Part shown: positions 20,388-24,587 of the stretch, piece by piece
Numbering within the stretch: the first letter of the stretch is position 1
Layout of the letters: each line of letters begins with the position of its first letter
Made by a program: the position numbers and the translations under genes
The notes under the pieces: model-generated
Told to the model about the DNA's origin: nothing
The model's input: only the letters and a program-made list of their open reading frames with translations
Databases searched by the model: none
DNA from: Trichosphaerium sp. ATCC 40318
Taxonomy: Eukaryota > Discosea > Flabellinia > Trichosidae
Direction of reading: 5' to 3'
Length of the DNA: 24,587 nucleotides
NCBI GenBank assembly: GCA_038496445.1
Contig: JALMLS010000388.1
Location: 1 to 24,587, forward strand

Positions 20388-21536
20388 TTAACGTTTTGCC
20401 TGTAGTTTTCTTTGAATATTAAAATAGCGCACCGTTGAATTCACAATTTTTAACCCACAGCCAGAGTTAACAGTAATACCACCATTGCCAGTTCGCTTAT
20501 TTTCTTCAAGCAATGTATTGGTGAATACAACTTTGCCACTTTTGACTTCAACCTGACTAATAGATCCATTTGCCATATACGCAATAGCAGATGGATCTTT
20601 TAGTTCAATAGTAATCAAACCTTTCCATCCTTGCAAAATATACCTCTTGTGTTGTGCTGTTATAAGAAAAAAAAAGATTAGATATTAAGTCGCATGACAA
20701 CTTAAGAGTTTGCCTTGTACGTACCTATACAACGTGAAATTCCAGAGCTTATATGCACAGCTTTATTTATAACTATATGATCTTCTGTATCTATGTCGTA
20801 GAAATGTCAGAATGTATTAGGAACAGACGGAACAAAAAAGAAAACAAGAAGTACGTTTCCAAAGTCCTAAGTTGTGTGCCACGTGTATGTAATCGCCATC
20901 ATGTGCGTATTCCACTGCTTCATTAAGTGTTTTAAATATTCTCTTTTTTCTTATAGCTTGGTGGGGATGTGGCTGTTCATTAGGATCCCACACATCACTT
21001 TCATCCCAGTCTTCTGTTTCACTGCAAACAATAGTATGTGTTGCCTACCACAAATTCATGTTTTTTAGAAATAACCAACTCAACTAGAACTAAAAGTATT
21101 GTTTTTCGCTGTACTGACGTACCAATGTACGATATATGTACTGTGGTGAGAATTTCGGGCGGTAGTATTGAATACCATAGAACCAAATGCGTTGAATGAG
21201 TTCTGCCTTTGTTATGAGTGCTCTATCAGCGACAAACCTGTCTTTTCTAATAATAATAATTAGAATGATCAGTTATACTGTCATAGTCGCTTACGGAGTC
21301 TCTTGGTCCTTTGGAAGGTATTTAATATAGCTATCACACAGTTCTTGCCAAATTTCGTCCGTGTTCGCAATATCGCGCCACAATTGGCATGTTCTTATAC
21401 TAGCTACTAGTGACTTGCCATCCATGCACTTAAATATGGCAAGCTACAAAAATTAGCATTTTCTGTCTTCTATGTACAAAATACGTACTAAAATCTCCTG
21501 TGGTAGGTCAGTTATCTCCCAATCTGACGATTCCAT
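20388..21536 (-). CDS. F-box protein with beta-helix-like C-terminus, 267 aa
   Basis: Six exons (21536-21489, 21443-21295, 21246-21142, 21021-20855, 20790-20725, 20656-20388) give 267 aa. Residues about 10-50 are a clear F-box: TDLPQEILLAIFKCMDGKSL, then ASIRTCQLWRDIANTDEIWQ. F-boxes bind Skp1 and make the protein the substrate receptor of an SCF ubiquitin ligase. The second half starts FKTLNEAVEYAHDGDYIHVA, the usual opening of a right-handed parallel beta-helix (CASH-type) as in FBXO11, and continues with short strand repeats (ISQVEVKSGKVVFTNTLLEE, GGITVNSGCGLKIVNSTVRY). It is much shorter than FBXO11, with room for only a few coils. An acidic linker (ETEDWDESDVWDPNEQ) separates the domains. 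The start ATG is close to the F-box, as usual. Confidence 0.82.
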
Positions 21537-21771
21537 GTCAGTTATACTTATTTTCGATCCTCGTAGCATGAAAAAAGAAGAAGATAAATAGATTAAGTCA
21601 GAAAAAAAACTAGCTCAAGTCAAGAACTACATTTTTCTCGTTCGAAAAATAAGTCAACACCCATCCACAGTCATTTATGACTACACTATGATGTAAAGAT
21701 TGATATGACAGTAAAATGAGATCTCAAGGTAGACTCTTTTTATTCTTTTTGTTGAAAGAAATGTAGAAAAC

Positions 21772-23143
21772 TCACAAATTTTCGTCTGCGCTATCAGAAG
21801 ATAACTCTTGTGGAATGTCTCTTACATCATCAACATTAGCGATAAGTGTTCTATCACCTTTGGTATCATCTCCGCGGATAAAAGCTAGAAAACGCAATAC
21901 AACACATACAAGTCCCGTAATACCTGAAAGAACGCCCAAGGTCAAAGCCATAAAGAAGATGATTTTGTACTCGAATTGCTTAATGCTGATTGCAATGAGA
22001 GCCCAGCATACAACAAAGGCATAAGCTGCATCTCTCCTAAATACAACCATTGAAATCGTTGCAATAGCAATTACAACGAACAAAGCAATAGCTTGACCTT
22101 CAAGCCAAAATCCACGAATTTGGGACTTGTCAAGAACTAAGAAAAAATTATTTGGCAAGAAAAACAAACATTGCAAATAGTGCTGTATTAGCTCATGGTA
22201 AACACGTCGAAATAACCTTAACATTACCTCTCAACGTTTTCGAGGAACGTGAAAGAGGTGTAAGGGATATCTCTGAGCGTGTTATGCAAAAAGAAAAGAA
22301 AAGAAAAGTGTGAAAAAAAAAAAGAAGTTGAGCGTACTTGTGTAAAAACATATTGCTAGATTAGCACATGATGCTACAGATAACCATCCAAAGTAAACTG
22401 AGAATGGCAATTCGACTGTAAGAAGTCTAATAATTTGCTCTCTCTTAGTCTTACCATAAGGGTACTTGTGCTCATCTGTCAAAGGCATCAGTAAAAAACA
22501 ATTCGAGAAAAAAAAACTGATAATAAAATTCCTTAAGAGGCCGTGAACGGAGTTGTCATCTCCAAAAGGGTTTTATCATGCGAATTTACAACCGCACGTA
22601 TTACTCCGAGCCGTAATAATGGTATTTTTATAAAAATGTACTAAAACGTACCTGATCTCCCGCCAATATCTAGACGGTGGTATATCATGGCGACGGAGAA
22701 AAGGGCAATCAAGATAATGACGAACGCAGCCCAAAGTTTTTGATAGTTGAATGCAACGGACCTGTTAGTTATTGTGAGTTTAATTTATGCGTATTCCAAT
22801 ACCTACCATACACCTACAGACAAATTAGAGATTTTGGTATCAAAAACGGTTATTTACCATTTGCTAGGCCATTCACCAATATCCAGATGGATACTTTGTC
22901 CACTAAACCGTTCTTGTCCGCGTTACGAGGGAAAAGTTGATAAATAGCGAAAATCATAAGCCCAATGAATATTACTAGCCATATGCTAAACGCATAGCCA
23001 GCAGGAGTTATTCTAAGAGGTTTTTAACAGTTTGCTTGGTTTCGAGTTCGTATGATGTACCTTGTGTCGTACAACGCTGATACCTTTGCATTGGTAGTAT
23101 TGTTCCAGCCAATGGTAGAGCTTAGCGCGTTCATAACAATCAT
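21772..23143 (-). CDS. TspO/MBR-like multi-pass membrane protein, about 285 aa
   Basis: Exons: 23143-23061, 23012-22858, a 7-nt micro-exon 22813-22807, 22761-22652, 22475-22338, 22136-21772. They join in phase to 285 aa. Sequence marks of the tryptophan-rich TspO-related family are present in order: ITPAGYAFSIWLVIFIGLMI, LVNGLANGVWSVAFNYQKLW, a helix ending MIYHRLDIGG, ELPFSVYFGWLSVASCANLA, and a long C-terminal part with FRRDAAYAFVVCWALIAISI. About six or seven membrane helices are expected. The family is linked to tetrapyrrole or lipid transport and stress sensing, but function is poorly fixed. The C-terminal tail is acidic and soluble (DIPQELSSDSADENL). The start is uncertain: hydrophobic codons (IYALLLLQICNLGAVLF) precede the chosen ATG in frame but without an upstream ATG, so an exon may be missing or the true start lies elsewhere. 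Confidence 0.72.
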
Positions 23144-23792
23144 GAACAAAACAGCGCCAAGATTGCAGATTTGTAGTAAAAGCAAAGCGTAGATTCATTG
23201 TTGAAGTCAAAAATCAAGCGTAAACACCAAAAAGCGCACACAAAAAAGTTCCAGTTTTCAAGTCAAATTCCGTCAGTCCGTTACACAGGGTGGTTCAAAA
23301 AGGCGTCAATTCCATTTCCTTAGTAAAATAGTTACAGAGCTAACTGCTGCTCTTGAGCATTGACACTAGGAAAACAAAATTTTCTCAATTTCTTTGCATG
23401 CTACACGTGGTTTGTGCATTTTTTGGTGAATTTATTGTATACAAACAAACTTCGCTTTTTCCATTACGGAAGTAGTCAATTGAAGAGAATTTTCTCCCAG
23501 TTGCTACAGTATGACCAATCTTCAAACTCTAAAGGAACCATCCGTATTGGAAAAGTAAGCTCTAACATTTGGTCTGCGGATGCAGACCCGTTCTTCTCAC
23601 TAATTTGAGACGCTTCAGAATTCTTTACAGTCAAATTCCGTTTGGAGCAAATATCGAAGTATCGTACAATATTTTTGCGAAATACAGAGTAACTACGGAC
23701 GAGTTATCTCCGTAGAAGTAAGTAATGCGCTATACATAACCAAAATACGCTTAAGGATATTGTTTATTTAAAGAAGAACAAGAAAACAAAGT
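23144..23792. other. Spacer upstream of the TspO-like gene
   Basis: 649 bp between two minus-strand genes, containing the TspO-like promoter and the 3' flank of that spacer's other neighbour. A 13-bp direct repeat, AGTCAAATTCCGT, occurs at 23261-23273 and 23629-23641. An 82-codon plus-strand frame at 23360-23608 shows no domain and I do not call it. Confidence 0.4.
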
Positions 23793-24587
23793 TTATCTTA
23801 AACTAAGAATTTGGAGAAGAGTGTCTCCAGCAGAAACATTATTTTCTTTCATTGTCTTCTCGTTCACTAGCTTGACATCCTTCCCATACAATGAAAGTTG
23901 GGTAGTGGGTATGCCTTCTGAGTCGTTAATTTTAACGAGTAGGACATCAAGGGCGTCATCGGCAACGTAAGGGTAAAAAGAAGTACTGAAAGTTAGAGTC
24001 TCAATACAAATATAATTTGGAGGAGTGAGTCCTAATTCTTGTAAAAGTTCAGGGTCCGTAGTGTCTTTGAATTCTTTTACAAAGTCATCAATACTCATCC
24101 CAGTTATATCTTTACCACCAGCAATAAAACTGAGAAGTTGAGCTCACTGGCATCCAAGGAATCGGTTTTTTCCACTATTTGCAACTTTGTAGAATATTTG
24201 AAGACGTGTCGATAAATCACGTGATTTTGCTAAATCGCACATGTGAATGAATTCACCCAAATCAACAAAACCGTTTCCATCATCATCTAAAGCCTTGAAT
24301 ATCTGTTCAATATCTCCAAGCTTCTTTCTCTTCAAAGTGCGTTTTAACCTGAGAAAAGGCATAATACCGATTATATTATCTAGACTTATTTTTTTTCTTC
24401 CTCTTTCGCTACCAATAGTATATTCATTCTGATCTACAAGTTTTCCGAGAGTTTCGCATGTCAAAACGGCTATTTTGCCTTTCTTCTTACTATGATCTGC
24501 AAAAGTAGCTTTAAGAGACCCTACTTCTCCCAGACTAAGGTTTTCTACGTCTAGACTTGATAGAGAAAGCGTTCTCGCTTGCTTGTA
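23793..24587 (-). CDS. EF-hand protein with C-terminal ubiquitin-like domain, 5' partial
   Basis: Two exons in the window (24587-24148, 24129-23793); the start lies beyond the edge. The visible 258 residues begin in an EF-hand-like helix pair with a degenerate loop (ATFADHSKKKGKIAVLTCET). A canonical calcium loop DDDGNGFVDLGE follows at visible residues 101-112, then a third degenerate hand (IFYKVANSGKNRFLG). From about residue 187 the sequence follows the ubiquitin fold: IETLTFSTSFYPY, LLVKINDSEGIPTTQLSLYG, KTMKENNVSAGDTLLQILSL, ending in LR with no GG. The EGIP and YGK...NVSAGDTL positions match ubiquitin's EGIP and AGK...STLHLVL. Without the diglycine it cannot be conjugated, so it is probably a docking domain, perhaps linking calcium to the ubiquitin system. 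The join uses an 18-nt intron (24130-24147); read through, it would give a stop (TGA). Confidence 0.72.

Noticed and set aside
23360-23608. 82-codon plus-strand frame
   Set aside because: It sits in a promoter spacer, with low-complexity aromatic composition and no recognisable domain.

Overview
The window is nuclear DNA of a small-genome, AT-rich eukaryote, probably a protist or early-diverging lineage. I cannot name the lineage. Nearly every gene is broken by short GT-AG introns, mostly 41-60 nt, and many introns start GTAC rather than GTAAGT. Genes lie close together on both strands. No rRNA, tRNA, CRISPR array or bacterial operon signal was seen.

Left arm (1-6560): the 3' part of an S41/tricorn-like peptidase gene (+) that appears to have lost its catalytic residues; a CPFC-type peroxiredoxin-like protein (-); a long spacer; and a five-exon gene for a divergent translation elongation factor eEF1A (+).

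Middle (7377-15832): three tandem paralogues (A, B, C; +) for small secreted proteins of one unrecognised family. B carries a frameshift. A fragment with a Pro/Thr-rich tail lies after B on the other strand. Between B and C sits a 4,741-bp DNA transposon (10013-14753) with 48-bp terminal inverted repeats and clustered GCCGG sites just inside them. It has four intron-containing genes arranged as two divergent pairs (-,+,-,+). One is a DDE (PIF/Harbinger-like) transposase; the other three (173, 344 and about 414 aa) are not recognised. A near-palindromic motif, AAATTTATAAATTT or close variants, occurs seven times inside the element: five times in introns and twice between genes, never in accepted coding sequence. 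I consider the element and this motif the best candidate for something undescribed.

Right arm (16306-24587): an RNase P Rpr2/Rpp21-like subunit (+), then four genes on the minus strand. These are a 16-exon helical-repeat plus SPRY protein, an F-box protein with a beta-helix tail, a TspO/MBR-like membrane protein with a 7-nt micro-exon, and a protein joining EF-hands to a C-terminal ubiquitin-like domain (5' end outside the window).

Exon models were built by eye from reading-frame continuity, splice dinucleotides and family resemblance. They are internally consistent in phase but have no transcript support.
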